From assembly GCF_002067135.1 (NCBI RefSeq), contig NZ_CP020105.1, forward strand, positions 4,898,001 to 4,962,000: 64,000 nucleotides of DNA, read 5' to 3'. Origin of the DNA: Spirosoma rigui. Its GTDB lineage: Bacteria > Bacteroidota > Bacteroidia > Cytophagales > Spirosomataceae. A program made the translations under genes and the position numbers. The notes beneath the pieces were generated by a model. It was not told the DNA's origin. It made no database searches and worked only from the letters and a program-made list of their open reading frames with translations. Of this stretch, positions 1-9,549 are shown one piece after another. Position 1 is the first letter of the stretch. Every line of letters starts with the position of its first letter.

Positions 1-242
1 TCTCGACCATGGCCGATTTCATCAAAGAAACCAGCATTGAAGAAGATAAAAGTGGCGAAGTCAAAACCCGCGACATGTTTGATCGGCTGCTGGCTGACCA
101 CGAACAGATTACCCGCGAACTGCGCGAAGATGTAGACACCTGCGACGAAGAACTGAAAGATGCCGGCACCGCCGACTTCCTGACAGGGATGATGGAAGCC
201 CACGAGAAAATGGCCTGGATGCTGCGCAAGTACCTGTCGTAG
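1..242 (+). CDS. dps: Dps-family DNA-binding ferritin, C-terminal part
   Basis: This is the 3' end of a gene that enters from upstream; codons are in phase from base 3. The visible part, about 79 residues, matches the C-terminal half of Dps proteins. It has the loop STMADFIKETSIEE, then the helix DMFDRLLADHEQITRELRED, then the last helix with TADFLTGMMEAHEKMAWMLR. Dps forms a 12-subunit cage that oxidises and stores iron and protects DNA under peroxide or starvation stress. The ferroxidase residues lie mostly upstream and cannot be checked. A long hairpin with a T-tract follows 17 bases after the stop. The ATG at base 9 is internal, not the start. Confidence 0.88.
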   Translation, partial: STMADFIKETSIEEDKSGEVKTRDMFDRLLADHEQITRELREDVDTCDEELKDAGTADFLTGMMEAHEKMAWMLRKYLS

Positions 243-259
243 CAGAAGGATTGTCTTCG

Positions 260-324
260 ATGAGTTATGTGTGTCGGCGAGAATGTATTACTTTCATCGC
301 CGACACACATAACTCATTTTTTTT
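260..324 (+). terminator. Strong intrinsic terminator after dps
   Basis: A perfect 21-bp inverted repeat (arms 260-280 and 297-317) with a 16-base loop is followed by T residues through 324. This is a textbook intrinsic terminator for dps. The GTG start of the next gene lies directly after the T-tract at 325. Confidence 0.88.
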
Positions 325-1521
325 GTGGCCAAGTCCATCTCCATCCGTTCCGGTCTTAGCAGTGTATTGTTCTGGTCTGTCATTTCGGCGGCTTTTATTG
401 GTCCCGGTACCGTTACTACCTGCGCAATGGCCGGGTCCCGCTTTGGCCCCGCGCTGCTCTGGGCGCTGACTTTTTCTACGCTAGGTACCATCGTCTTACA
501 GGAAGCGGCTGCCCGCGTTACCATAGCTTCCGGCCTGAGCCTCGGTGAGTTGCTGACAAAATCTTACGGGTCCCGTATCCGATGGGTGATGACCACCCTT
601 TTCATCGCGGTAGCTCTGGGCTGTGCCGCTTATCAGGCCGGCAACATCCTCGGAGCCGTTTCGGGCCTGTCTCTGCTTACGGCCGACTTCGCTTTCCTTT
701 CTCCCCAAGTTCTTACCCTCCTCGTTGGTACGGCCTGCGTTCTGCTGCTGTGGCAGGGTTCTACCCGACTCATTGCCAATTTCATGGGGTTGATCGTGTT
801 TCTGATGGGCATTGCGTTTGCGTACGTAGCAGCCGGCACCTCTCCGGCTGCTACCCATTTGTTAACCGCTCTGGTTGTTCCTACCCTCCCCACCGATTCA
901 TTAGTGCTGGTCATTGGCCTCATTGGCACGACCATTGTTCCTTATAACCTTTTTCTGGGTTCTGGTATTGGCCAGACACAATCCCTGTCCGAGATGCGCT
1001 GGGGCATTGTTCTGGCTGTCCTGATTGGCGGCCTTATCTCAATGGCCATCCTGCTGTCGGGTACGCTCGTTACGGGCGAATTTTCATTCGTTATGGTAGC
1101 CGATACGCTGGCTGCCCGCCTGGGTAACTGGGCGGGAGCGCTTTTTGGGTTTGGCCTGTTTGCGGCCGGGTTCACTTCGGCCTTGACGGCTCCGCTGGCG
1201 GCTGCTATAACGGCTAAAAGTCTGCTGGGCTGGCAGGAGAACTCAGGTGCGTACCGGGCGGTATGGCTGGTAGTTATGGCCGTTGGCCTGACATTCGGTC
1301 TGCTGGGCGTGAAGCCCGTACCGATTATTATACTGGCACAGGCTGCCAATGGCCTGTTATTGCCAATCGTTACCATCTTTTTGCTGATTGCCGTCAACAA
1401 CAAAACGCTCCTGCCCGCCCCCTACCGCAACCGTTTATGGCAGAATATAGCCCTACTTCTTGTTGTGGGCGTTACCGCCTTTCTCGGGTTACGTAACCTC
1501 TGGCTGGCCCTGTCGGCGTAG
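325..1521 (+). CDS. Nramp (SLC11)-family transporter with altered metal-site motifs
   Basis: This is an inner-membrane protein of 398 residues with about ten to eleven hydrophobic segments. It has the Nramp layout: TM1 carries FIGPGTVTTCAMAG where metal-transporting members have DPGN, and TM6 carries TTIVPYNLFLGSG where they have MPHN. The family moves Mn2+, Fe2+ or related divalent cations with protons. The Asp and Asn of TM1 and the Met and His of TM6 are replaced, so the substrate may differ. The GTG start is forced: an in-frame stop lies at 310-312, and the next ATG falls after TM1 begins. No ribosome-binding site is visible because the terminator T-tract abuts the start. Family assignment is firm; substrate is unknown. 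Confidence 0.82.
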   Translation: MAKSISIRSGLSSVLFWSVISAAFIGPGTVTTCAMAGSRFGPALLWALTFSTLGTIVLQEAAARVTIASGLSLGELLTKSYGSRIRWVMTTLFIAVALGCAAYQAGNILGAVSGLSLLTADFAFLSPQVLTLLVGTACVLLLWQGSTRLIANFMGLIVFLMGIAFAYVAAGTSPAATHLLTALVVPTLPTDSLVLVIGLIGTTIVPYNLFLGSGIGQTQSLSEMRWGIVLAVLIGGLISMAILLSGTLVTGEFSFVMVADTLAARLGNWAGALFGFGLFAAGFTSALTAPLAAAITAKSLLGWQENSGAYRAVWLVVMAVGLTFGLLGVKPVPIIILAQAANGLLLPIVTIFLLIAVNNKTLLPAPYRNRLWQNIALLLVVGVTAFLGLRNLWLALSA

Positions 1522-2253
1522 ACCAAACTAAGCAATAATACTCATTCTCTGTTTACACGAGTTTACTGTTTGTAAACGATCATTTCTTCGTTTAGTCGTA
1601 CAGACAGGCCCCTAGTGACGGCCCTTCTGTGTCCCTGATCGTGTCGCGCTCAACACGAACAGGCTACTGTGTCCTAATCACTGGTGTGCTCACCGGTTCA
1701 GCTACTTCACTGGTCGCCTGACAGCCCCGGCCGAGCCGACTGGGGCCTTTCTGATTTCAACCATATTTCCCTCTAAAATAAGTAAAACTACATTCTATAC
1801 CAACATAATATACTGATTTACAATTGACAGCCGTAGCGAATCGGTTTTATTAAAATTTCATCTATCCTACAAAATACGCTGAATAAGTAAACAGTCTAGC
1901 ATGATTAATGTACGACGCTAAATCAGCAAGCGCTTCCGTATCCTATTCGTACAAATTTAACCGGCACATGATCAAAGTTTTTTTCAGCTCGATTTTTCGC
2001 GGATGAACGGGTATCTATACCTCCTTAAACAAGGCATTTATCGTATCCGATTGCGCTTCTGTTGTCGCCTTTCAGTGCTGTAACACGATTATCCTGACCG
2101 ATCTCCCGTGTTACTATATTCTATCCACCTCGTCCACGAAGTAAGTAATTCCTACAATATTCACCTGGTGTTCCTGTTGCGGGTAGCTGAACGGTAAACA
2201 GTTGAGCATATCCGATTGAGTCAACTATTGTTTTGGTTTCTTTTTGTCAGCTT
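1522..2253. other. Long gene-free leader before the exopolysaccharide operon
   Basis: These 730 bases hold no convincing ORF on either strand. GC content drops in 1760-1980 relative to the flanking genes. Visible structures are a GC-rich hairpin at 1724-1747 and an 8-bp inverted repeat GTAACACG/CGTGTTAC at 2080-2087 and 2107-2114. There is also a shorter repeat, TGTTTACA with TGTAAAC, near 1550-1577. The length suggests promoters and control sites for the exopolysaccharide genes, but I cannot place a promoter with confidence. Confidence 0.5.
1724..1750 (+). terminator. Possible terminator after the Nramp gene
   Basis: GCCCC at 1724-1728 pairs with GGGGC at 1742-1746, with a smaller inner GGC/GCC stem, followed by a short CTTT stretch. 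It lies 200 bases after the Nramp stop and has only a weak T-tract. Confidence 0.35.
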
Positions 2254-3108
2254 ATGATTCATAGTTTTTACGATTGCCCAAGGTGGTCACACAAACAGGG
2301 CCGGGACCAACTAAAACGCACTTCAGGAATCCTGGCGGTACTTTTCCTGAGCCTGGCGTTCTCGATGACAGGTTGTGTTTCAGCCAAAAAAGTTGTCTAC
2401 TTCCAGAGCGATCCGGAAAATAGCAATGCTGTTCGTATGCCTGAAGCTTACACGCCTGTTGTTAAACCGGGCGACGTATTGTCGATTCAGATCAACAGCC
2501 TCAACGCAGAAGCATCTACCTTTTTCAATCCCTACACCCCCATGACACTGGCCAGTAATCGATCGGGCCAGCCTACCAATAGCAGCGGACTGCCCGAGAT
2601 ATCCGGCTATCTGGTTGCCCCGTCGGGCGAGATTGAATTACCCCTCATTGGTCAGGTTGGTGTGAAGGGGTTAACCCTGACCCAGGTACGGAATGAGATC
2701 AGAACCAGGCTGACGCCCTACCTTAAAGAGCCCACGGTCAATGTGCGTAATCTGAACTTTCGCATTTCGGTACTTGGCGAAGTAGCCCGTCCATCGCTGT
2801 TCACGGTACCCAATGATCAGATTACGCTTATCGAAGCATTGAGCCTAGCGGGCGACGCTACGATCTACGGCCGACGGGACAATATTCTGGTAGTGCGCGA
2901 GGAGAATGGTCAGAAGACCTTTTCCCGCCTTGATATTACCCGGCGCAGTTTTTTCCGTTCGCCCTACTATTATCTGCACCCCAACGATATTGTTTACGTA
3001 GAACCGGGACGGGCGCGTGTTTCCAACGCAGACCAGTTCTACCAGGTCATTCCTGCTATCCTGAGTGCGCTGTCCTTCGTTGCCATTATCCTCACCCGTA
3101 GCTACTAG
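2254..3108 (+). CDS. Polysaccharide export outer-membrane lipoprotein (Wza-like)
   Basis: This is the outer-membrane export channel component of a Wza/Wzc-type polysaccharide secretion machine. Residues about 20-45 form a lipoprotein signal ending in the lipobox SMTGC, followed by VSAKKVVYFQ, usual for Bacteroidota Wza homologues. A Poly_export domain (YTPVVKPGDVLSIQI) is followed by two SLBB-like stretches (GEIELPLIGQVGVKG and FRISVLGEVARPSLF). The protein ends in a hydrophobic segment (IPAILSALSFVAIILT), as Wza proteins do to cross the outer membrane. An upstream in-frame TTG at 2233 is possible; I prefer the ATG at 2254. It starts the exopolysaccharide operon, and the kinase gene follows after 7 bases. 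Confidence 0.88.
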   Translation: MIHSFYDCPRWSHKQGRDQLKRTSGILAVLFLSLAFSMTGCVSAKKVVYFQSDPENSNAVRMPEAYTPVVKPGDVLSIQINSLNAEASTFFNPYTPMTLASNRSGQPTNSSGLPEISGYLVAPSGEIELPLIGQVGVKGLTLTQVRNEIRTRLTPYLKEPTVNVRNLNFRISVLGEVARPSLFTVPNDQITLIEALSLAGDATIYGRRDNILVVREENGQKTFSRLDITRRSFFRSPYYYLHPNDIVYVEPGRARVSNADQFYQVIPAILSALSFVAIILTRSY

Positions 3109-3115
3109 ATCCAGT

Positions 3116-5470
3116 ATGGCTCCCAGCCCATCAAATTATTCCTACGTACCTTATCAGGTTATGGACATTGGCACAACTAATGTTCGGGCAACGCTGCTAC
3201 GGTACCTGCGATACTGGTACTGGTTTGCGCTCTCCGTTCTGGTCATGCTCACCATTGCCTTTACGTATTTACGCTACCAGCAACCCATCTATAAAAGCCA
3301 GGCCAGTTTACTGGTTAAAGACGAAAAGAAAGGTCTCGACTCCGAAAGTATGCTCAAAGAGCTGGAGATCTTCGCCCCCAAAAAAGTAGTCGAAAACGAA
3401 ATTGAGGTACTTAAATCCTACACGCTGATGGCGCGGGTTGTGAAGCAGCTGCACCTCGACGTGGTTTACTATAAAAATACTCCCTTCGGGAAACGGGAAA
3501 TATTCAGTCAGTCGCCCATTCGCCTGCTTGTCGAACAGGCCAAACCCGATTTATACGCTCTGGACGAACCGTTGACCATTTCTTTTGTCGACGGCAATAC
3601 TGTGCTGCTAAACGACCAGCCTTATCCAACAAACACCAGTGTTCAAACGCCCTACGGCCGTCTGCGGGTTTTTACCCGTCAGGCAATATCAGCCGCCACG
3701 GAACCCGTATTGGTGAACGTGCTCGACCAGACCGATGTGATCAACGGCTACCTGAAAGTGCTCAAAGCAGAGCCCACCAGCAAAGCGTCGACGGTAATTA
3801 TGCTCACGCTCGAAACGGGCGTACCAGATAAGGGTGAGTTGATTTTGAACCGCCTGATCGATGTCTACAACGAAGCGGCCGTACTGGACAAGAATCGGGT
3901 TGCCTCCAATACACTCAACTTCATCGAGGAGCGGCTGCGGCTCGTATCCGGCGAACTGGAAACCGTTGAAAAAGGGGTGGAACAATATAAGTCATCACAA
4001 GGCATCACCGACCTTACTACGCAGGCCCAGGGCTTTTTGGAAACAGTACAGCGGAACGACGCGGAAATGAGCCAGGTTTCTGTGCAACTGGGGGCGCTGC
4101 GTGATATTGAGTTGTACATCAGCCAGCAGCCCGGTAATCGCAATGGTGTGCCGGCTACGCTTGGCCTGAGCGACCCTACCCTGATCAATCTCATTCAGAC
4201 GGCGACCAAACTGGAGTCCCGGCGCAACGAGCTGGCACAGACCGTGCCAGAGCAAAATCCCATCCTGCGAACCGTTGATGCCCAGATCAGGGCCATAAAG
4301 GCCGACATGAGCGAAAACGTAGCAACGATGCGGGCCATGCTGACGACGGCGCAGCGCCAGTTTGAACAAACGAACCAGCGAATGCAGGGCACCATCCGGA
4401 CTATTCCCTTGAAAGAGCGGGCGCTATTGAATATCACCCGGCAGCAGGCCATCAAGAATGATCTGTACACCTACCTGCTCCGCAAACGGGAAGAAACCGC
4501 CGTATCCTTCGCGTCGACCATTTCAGATTCGCGCTTAATCGACGTGGCCCGTACCGATGCCAAACCCACGAAACCAAACCAGCCCTTGACCTATATTCTC
4601 TTCGTTCTGATCGGACTTATGCTGCCGATCGGGGCGATGGCGACCCGAGATGTAGTTAATAACCGCGTTATCCGGCGCGCCGATGTAGAGGAACAAACCC
4701 ACGCTCCTATCCTGGGCGAAATTGTTCGCAAGCGCTCGCCCGGCTCGCTCGTTGTGTCCTCCCGTATGCACTCGGTTATTGCCGAGCAAATTCGGGCCTT
4801 ACGAACCAACCTGAGCTTCCTGCGCGAAAGCCGTACCGGCAGCCAGGTTCTCCTGTTCACCTCCAGCATCAATGGCGAAGGAAAATCGTTCTTGTCCCTT
4901 AACCTCGGGGCCAGCCTCGCCCTCGTCGGATCGCGAACGGTCATTCTGGAAATGGATCTTCGGAAACCACAGCTGCGTAACTCGCTGGACTTGTCGGACG
5001 GACCGGGCTTGAGCAACTACCTGATTGGTGAGCGTACGGTCGATGAACTCATCCAGCCTATCGATGATAATGAAAACTACTTCATTATCCGTAGCGGCCC
5101 CCTACCGCCCAACCCTTCAGAGCTATTGAGCAGCAGCCGGCTGGAAACCCTGATTCTCGAATTACGGGAGCGATTTAATTACATCATCATCGACGCGCCA
5201 CCGATTGGTCTCGTTACCGACGCGCAATTGATTGCACCCTTCGTTGATGCAACACTGTACGTTGTCCGGCATGACGTAACCCCCCGCCACTACCTGAAAC
5301 TGATTGAAATGCTGCACCGGGAGAAGCGGTTCAACAAGCTTAACCTGGTACTCAACGGAGTAGGCGATAGCGAGGCTAATTACTACAGCTATAGCCACAA
5401 CGGGAATGCCTACGCCTACGGGGAAGAGAAAAAGAAGCCGTTTCTAAGACGCTTAATATCCAACACTTAA
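3116..5470 (+). CDS. Chain-length determinant / BY-kinase (Wzc-like tyrosine autokinase)
   Basis: This inner-membrane polysaccharide co-polymerase has a cytoplasmic tyrosine autokinase domain, 784 residues in all. A Wzz domain starts after the first TM (about 35-55) and a second TM lies near 480-500. Between them is a long coiled-coil periplasmic region. The kinase carries Walker A NGEGKS (Lys590), Walker A' EMDLRKP (Asp614) and Walker B IIIDAPP (Asp693). The tail is tyrosine-rich (NYYSYSHNGNAYAYG), the usual autophosphorylation cluster. I chose the ATG at 3116, after the Wza stop, over an upstream GTG at 3065 that would overlap wza. No Wzb-type phosphatase gene lies in the locus. Confidence 0.9.
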   Translation: MAPSPSNYSYVPYQVMDIGTTNVRATLLRYLRYWYWFALSVLVMLTIAFTYLRYQQPIYKSQASLLVKDEKKGLDSESMLKELEIFAPKKVVENEIEVLKSYTLMARVVKQLHLDVVYYKNTPFGKREIFSQSPIRLLVEQAKPDLYALDEPLTISFVDGNTVLLNDQPYPTNTSVQTPYGRLRVFTRQAISAATEPVLVNVLDQTDVINGYLKVLKAEPTSKASTVIMLTLETGVPDKGELILNRLIDVYNEAAVLDKNRVASNTLNFIEERLRLVSGELETVEKGVEQYKSSQGITDLTTQAQGFLETVQRNDAEMSQVSVQLGALRDIELYISQQPGNRNGVPATLGLSDPTLINLIQTATKLESRRNELAQTVPEQNPILRTVDAQIRAIKADMSENVATMRAMLTTAQRQFEQTNQRMQGTIRTIPLKERALLNITRQQAIKNDLYTYLLRKREETAVSFASTISDSRLIDVARTDAKPTKPNQPLTYILFVLIGLMLPIGAMATRDVVNNRVIRRADVEEQTHAPILGEIVRKRSPGSLVVSSRMHSVIAEQIRALRTNLSFLRESRTGSQVLLFTSSINGEGKSFLSLNLGASLALVGSRTVILEMDLRKPQLRNSLDLSDGPGLSNYLIGERTVDELIQPIDDNENYFIIRSGPLPPNPSELLSSSRLETLILELRERFNYIIIDAPPIGLVTDAQLIAPFVDATLYVVRHDVTPRHYLKLIEMLHREKRFNKLNLVLNGVGDSEANYYSYSHNGNAYAYGEEKKKPFLRRLISNT

Positions 5471-5482
5471 TGTGTTCCTACT

Positions 5483-6148
5483 ATGGTATTTAACGCCCTG
5501 GACCCTCAACAAACAAACGCTCAGGTCAAACACCCCTTTCGTGTTGCGGCAGTCAATTATAGGGGTAAACGCCTGTTTGATCTGGCAATGGCCAGCCTGG
5601 TTACGCTTTTCATTCTGAGCTGGCTTATTCCAGTCATTGGCCTGCTCATTATTCTCACCTCGCGGGGACCCGCTATTTTCATCCAGACCCGGTCCGGCCT
5701 GCATGGCCGTCACTTTTCGTGTTACAAGTTTAGGACTATGCGCTGGTCGGCCAGCAAAGGGCCGTTCAGCCAGGCGTCGGTTGGTGACTGGCGCGTGACA
5801 CCGATCGGCCGTTTTCTACGGCGTACCAACCTCGATGAAATGCCTCAGTTTCTGAACGTACTGCTTGGCGACATGAGCGTTGTAGGACCACGGCCCCACC
5901 CCATCCAACTCGATGCCGAATTCTGGTTCAGCCTGCCCAATTATCCCTATCGCTATCTGGTCCGACCCGGCATTACGGGACTGGCCCAGGCACGGGGTTG
6001 CCGGGGCGAAACGAAAAGCGCACTGAAGATGAAGCATCGGCTAATGTATGATCAATTCTACATCCGTAAAGCATCCATGAGCCTCGATGCCTCCATTTGC
6101 GGGCAAACCCTGCTGGCGATGCTAAACGGAAACACGGATGCCTTCTGA
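5483..6148 (+). CDS. Initiating sugar-phosphate transferase (bacterial sugar transferase family)
   Basis: This enzyme transfers a sugar-1-phosphate to undecaprenyl phosphate, the first step of repeat-unit assembly at the inner membrane. At 221 residues it is the short monotopic form without the multi-TM N-terminus of WbaP. One hydrophobic segment (about 35-62) is followed by YKFRTM, then TNLDEMPQFLNVLLGD and VGPRPHP, the family's conserved catalytic stretches. It follows the kinase gene by 12 bases, and its stop codon overlaps the next start by one base (TGATG), so it is translationally linked. The sugar transferred cannot be read from the sequence. Confidence 0.9.
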   Translation: MVFNALDPQQTNAQVKHPFRVAAVNYRGKRLFDLAMASLVTLFILSWLIPVIGLLIILTSRGPAIFIQTRSGLHGRHFSCYKFRTMRWSASKGPFSQASVGDWRVTPIGRFLRRTNLDEMPQFLNVLLGDMSVVGPRPHPIQLDAEFWFSLPNYPYRYLVRPGITGLAQARGCRGETKSALKMKHRLMYDQFYIRKASMSLDASICGQTLLAMLNGNTDAF

Positions 6149-7539
6149 TGCCAACGAAAACTGGACTATTACTCGCTAAACTGGCTCAGCTCCGGCCCCT
6201 CAATGCCCGCAGCCTGACGGTGTACACGAATGTGTTCCAATCCGTTTTCATCAAGGGATTGGGCATTCTCATTGGCTTCCTGACGATTCCGCTCACCCTG
6301 CGCTATATCAGCGTTGGTGATTTCGGCATCTGGATGACCATAACTTTCCTCACGTCCTGGTTCAGCCTGGTCGACGTTAGTTTTGGCAACGGGCTTCGTA
6401 ACAGTTTGGTCCTGTTTTTCGATACCGGCGATACCCACACCGCCCGGCGCTACGTTAGTACACTCTACTGTCTGTCCGGTATGGTAGCGCTGGCACTCGC
6501 CGGCACCTTCCTGACCATTGGTCAGCGGCTGGACTGGACCCGGTTATTAACCATCCAGAGCGAAAATCCAGCCCAGGTAAACGGTATCATTACCTACACG
6601 CTCGTTGGTTTCAGCGTGCAACTCCTCCTGAAGCCTATTACGTCCATTCTGCTGGCCGATCAGAAAGCGGCCCTGGCAGGCTGGATTCTCCTCGGCAGTA
6701 ATGTGATCACCGTCGCGATCATCTTCTTTGGCGACAGCTACCTGGACAAATCCCTGTTGACAATTGCCCACATTTATAACCTTGTACCCATTGGTGTGCT
6801 TGCTCTTGTGTCGGTCTATCTTTTTGCCCGGCAATACGCCAGTATCGCCCCGGGCTTTGCGCATATCGATCTCTCACTGAGTCACGAACTGGTTACGGTG
6901 GGGGGCAAGTTTTTTGTCCTCCAGCTCATCAGTGTTCTCGTCTTCACCTCCGGTGGTCTGTTCATTTCCTATTTTCTGGGCTCTGGTCAGGTAGGGCCAT
7001 ACAGTGTTGCCAACAAGTACTTCAGCGTCATCACCGTCCTGTATGGAATCATCATTACACCGTATTGGTCGGCCTTCACCGATGCCTACGTCAAGCGTGA
7101 CAGTGCCTGGATCGACCAGACGCTGCGACAACTGAACCGAATCAGTGCCGGTATGACCGTGTTGGCCGGCTTCATGCTTTTGGCGGCAAACACAGTCTTC
7201 AACCTATGGATCGGATCGGCAATCAGCGTTCCCGGTAGCCTGTCGGTATGGCTCACGGCTTACGTCACAAGCTTCATTTTTTTGAGCAACTACAATTCCA
7301 TCATCAACGGCACCGGACAGGTCAACCGGCTGGTTAAATTCTCCCTGGTCGGTGTACTACTGTATGTGGTCCTGATCGTCGTGCTCTTCCGCTGGTTTGA
7401 AGCGGGTCCGGCCAGCGTTGTCATAGCCGGGACAGCCTGGAACGTTACCCTGCTGCTCGTTTGCCGGGCAGAATACCGGAAGCTCCTGAACCAGATGACG
7501 CCCCTCAATACCCGTTGCCCGGCCCCCTCTCCGTTCTAA
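6148..7539 (+). CDS. Polysaccharide flippase (Wzx-like)
   Basis: A protein of 463 residues with about twelve to fourteen hydrophobic segments, resembling the MOP/MATE-type polysaccharide exporters that flip lipid-linked repeat units across the inner membrane. The opening region (GILIGFLTIPLTLRYISVGD) is typical: a glycine-rich TM followed by the FG-type loop FGIWMT. The ATG at 6148 overlaps the previous stop and is preferred over an in-frame TTG at 6097. Its place between the initiating transferase and the polymerase supports a Wzx role. Confidence 0.87.
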   Translation: MPTKTGLLLAKLAQLRPLNARSLTVYTNVFQSVFIKGLGILIGFLTIPLTLRYISVGDFGIWMTITFLTSWFSLVDVSFGNGLRNSLVLFFDTGDTHTARRYVSTLYCLSGMVALALAGTFLTIGQRLDWTRLLTIQSENPAQVNGIITYTLVGFSVQLLLKPITSILLADQKAALAGWILLGSNVITVAIIFFGDSYLDKSLLTIAHIYNLVPIGVLALVSVYLFARQYASIAPGFAHIDLSLSHELVTVGGKFFVLQLISVLVFTSGGLFISYFLGSGQVGPYSVANKYFSVITVLYGIIITPYWSAFTDAYVKRDSAWIDQTLRQLNRISAGMTVLAGFMLLAANTVFNLWIGSAISVPGSLSVWLTAYVTSFIFLSNYNSIINGTGQVNRLVKFSLVGVLLYVVLIVVLFRWFEAGPASVVIAGTAWNVTLLLVCRAEYRKLLNQMTPLNTRCPAPSPF

Positions 7540-7559
7540 CCCTTTTAGCGTAGCGCGCC

Positions 7560-8201
7560 ATGATCCGTCAAATGCTAAGATTTACGTTCAGACTCCTGCG
7601 GTACCTGGGACGACGTAGCCGACGAATTGCCGAATCGGCTGGCACCCGTATTATTTTTTACCTGAATAATATCTCGTACGGGCCGGGGATGGAAGGAGCC
7701 GGTATACCCGTGGTAGATATCAACGAGGGCTGTTCAATGCGCATCGGGTCGGCATTCAGCTTCAACAGCGGCCCCCGCTACAACCGGATCGGCCGCCAGC
7801 AGTCCTGTTTTTTCATTGCTGACCTGGGGGGGCGTATTCAAATTGGGGACCGGGTAGGCATGAGCGGTACAGCCCTGGTTTGCCACAACGCCATCACCAT
7901 TGGCAACGACGTTACCATCGGTGGAAACACGGTCATTTATGATACCGACTTTCATTCGCTGAACGCCGACGATCGCGTTACCTTTCAGGATAACCGCCTG
8001 GCCAGAACGGCACCCGTGCTCATCGGGAACCGTGTTTTCATTGGTGCACACGTAACGATTCTGAAGGGAGTCACGGTCGGTGACAACGCGGTCATTGCAG
8101 CAGGTGCCGTTGTAACGAAGACCGTACCCGCCAACCAGGTCTGGGGGGGAAACCCGGCCCAGTTTATTCGCTCCCTCTCCCTTCAACCTATCTATGAGTA
8201 A
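7560..8201 (+). CDS. Hexapeptide-repeat O-acyltransferase
   Basis: A left-handed beta-helix acyltransferase of 213 residues, probably decorating the polysaccharide or an intermediate with an acetyl group. Hexapeptide repeats run from about residue 95 ([22 protein letters not shown]) to 200 ([28 protein letters not shown]) and end with the usual [11 protein letters not shown] histidine in DTDFHSL is in the position of the catalytic base in the family. The basic N-terminal 30 residues ([19 protein letters not shown]) could bind membrane. Its end overlaps the next gene by 8 bases. The acceptor is unknown. Confidence 0.87.
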   Translation: MIRQMLRFTFRLLRYLGRRSRRIAESAGTRIIFYLNNISYGPGMEGAGIPVVDINEGCSMRIGSAFSFNSGPRYNRIGRQQSCFFIADLGGRIQIGDRVGMSGTALVCHNAITIGNDVTIGGNTVIYDTDFHSLNADDRVTFQDNRLARTAPVLIGNRVFIGAHVTILKGVTVGDNAVIAAGAVVTKTVPANQVWGGNPAQFIRSLSLQPIYE

Positions 8202-9549
8202 GAATGTACTGATACTCGTATGTTGTGCGCTTGCCCAGCTAACGCCCCTTGCGTACGAAGCGTTGTTTGGGTATAAGGAATACTATATCTACCCGTCCCT
8301 GATGAGCCACACACTGCTCATCATTCCGATTGTTATCATCTTCCTGCTCAGGAATCGGTACACAAAGGCCTTTTTAATAATCTGGATTGCCTGGCTATAC
8401 GTTGGCGAGGTAAAGATCCTGACCTATTTCGCCATCAACCCCTACTACATTGCAATGGACGAGGGCTGCGTTATCTATAACATCTACCTTATTTTCATGA
8501 GTGTAGGTATGCTGATTCACGATGCCAATACCCGGATACCAATACGTTCGGCAGCAGAGGAATCCACGGGTCGACCCATCTATGACGATCTGGCGTGGTT
8601 CGAGTACTTCCTGCTGGTATTTCCACTCCTGTGGATCGCTGATTTCATGCGAAACGTGGGATTCATCCCTATTTTATCCGGTAGCGATGTTACGGATACC
8701 ATGTACGGCCTGAATTACGGCTACGTATACAACTTCGGCTTTTTCAACTGCCTGTCGGCCGTTGTGCTGTATGACCGTATGTTGAAAAGCCCAACCAAAC
8801 GGATTAAGTTTTTCTGGCTGGCAATGCTGGTACTGGCCGTCCTGATCATGTCGGCCGACAGTAAACGACTCTATCTGCTGGTTTCCTTACTGGCCATTTT
8901 CGTTTACGACAAACTGATGGCGGGTTCGCTGGTCGTTAACCTGAAAACAGTCGTCCTGATGCTCAGTGGCGTTGTGCTCTACGTATTTCTCCAAAATGTG
9001 CGACTGGGCAGCACAACCGAGTCCCCGTTCAAACGGGATGGTTTTCCGCTGGGAGCCGAATTCAGGGAGTACATCCGGGCCGTGAACGAGTATAAACCCG
9101 GTGAAATCCCGGGATATGACCTGGCGGCCAGTACAGTGGGTGCTTTTGCCAACTCGTTCCTGCTCAAACTGGCTGGTTACGATAAATCGGAATTGGTTCA
9201 TAAGGACAGTGCTTACACGTTTATGAAGCTCTTCGACGACGAGAATACGCTGGGTATTCGCACCGGACTTACCTCCGAGCTATACTTTGCCTACGGCTTC
9301 TACGGCTTGATTTTCATTAGTTTGTTTGGCTGGCTGGTAAGTTCCTTATCGTACCGCCTGGTGCGCGTGACCAAAAAATCCAGCCTTATTTTCCTCAGTA
9401 CCCTGTTCGGTTTACTGGTCCTGACCGCATTCGGGCAGAGTTCCGTAACGGTTGGCTGCCTGTGCGTGACCATGTACCTGTACGCACTCTTCGCGGGCAT
9501 CAGGCTGATCAGTCACCGCCCGGCCGATTCTCCACACCTTCCGGCATGA
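8194..9549 (+). CDS. O-antigen/oligosaccharide polymerase (Wzy-like)
   Basis: An integral membrane protein of 451 residues with about ten to twelve hydrophobic segments. A long extracytoplasmic loop (about 270-340, containing [14 protein letters not shown]) lies between TMs, as in Wzy polymerases. These join repeat units on the periplasmic face. Wzy proteins share little sequence, so the call rests on topology, size and position: it overlaps the acyltransferase by 8 bases and the following glycosyltransferase by 4 bases (ATGA). It is the only polymerase candidate in the locus. Confidence 0.8.
   Translation: MSKNVLILVCCALAQLTPLAYEALFGYKEYYIYPSLMSHTLLIIPIVIIFLLRNRYTKAFLIIWIAWLYVGEVKILTYFAINPYYIAMDEGCVIYNIYLIFMSVGMLIHDANTRIPIRSAAEESTGRPIYDDLAWFEYFLLVFPLLWIADFMRNVGFIPILSGSDVTDTMYGLNYGYVYNFGFFNCLSAVVLYDRMLKSPTKRIKFFWLAMLVLAVLIMSADSKRLYLLVSLLAIFVYDKLMAGSLVVNLKTVVLMLSGVVLYVFLQNVRLGSTTESPFKRDGFPLGAEFREYIRAVNEYKPGEIPGYDLAASTVGAFANSFLLKLAGYDKSELVHKDSAYTFMKLFDDENTLGIRTGLTSELYFAYGFYGLIFISLFGWLVSSLSYRLVRVTKKSSLIFLSTLFGLLVLTAFGQSSVTVGCLCVTMYLYALFAGIRLISHRPADSPHLPA

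Noticed and set aside
251-524. Short ORFs on both strands over the dps terminator
   Set aside because: They run through a palindrome and the transporter gene's other frames and have no coding character.
3065-3115. An upstream GTG start for the Wzc-like gene
   Set aside because: It would overlap the Wza gene by 44 bases, and the ATG at 3116 lies 7 bases after the Wza stop.
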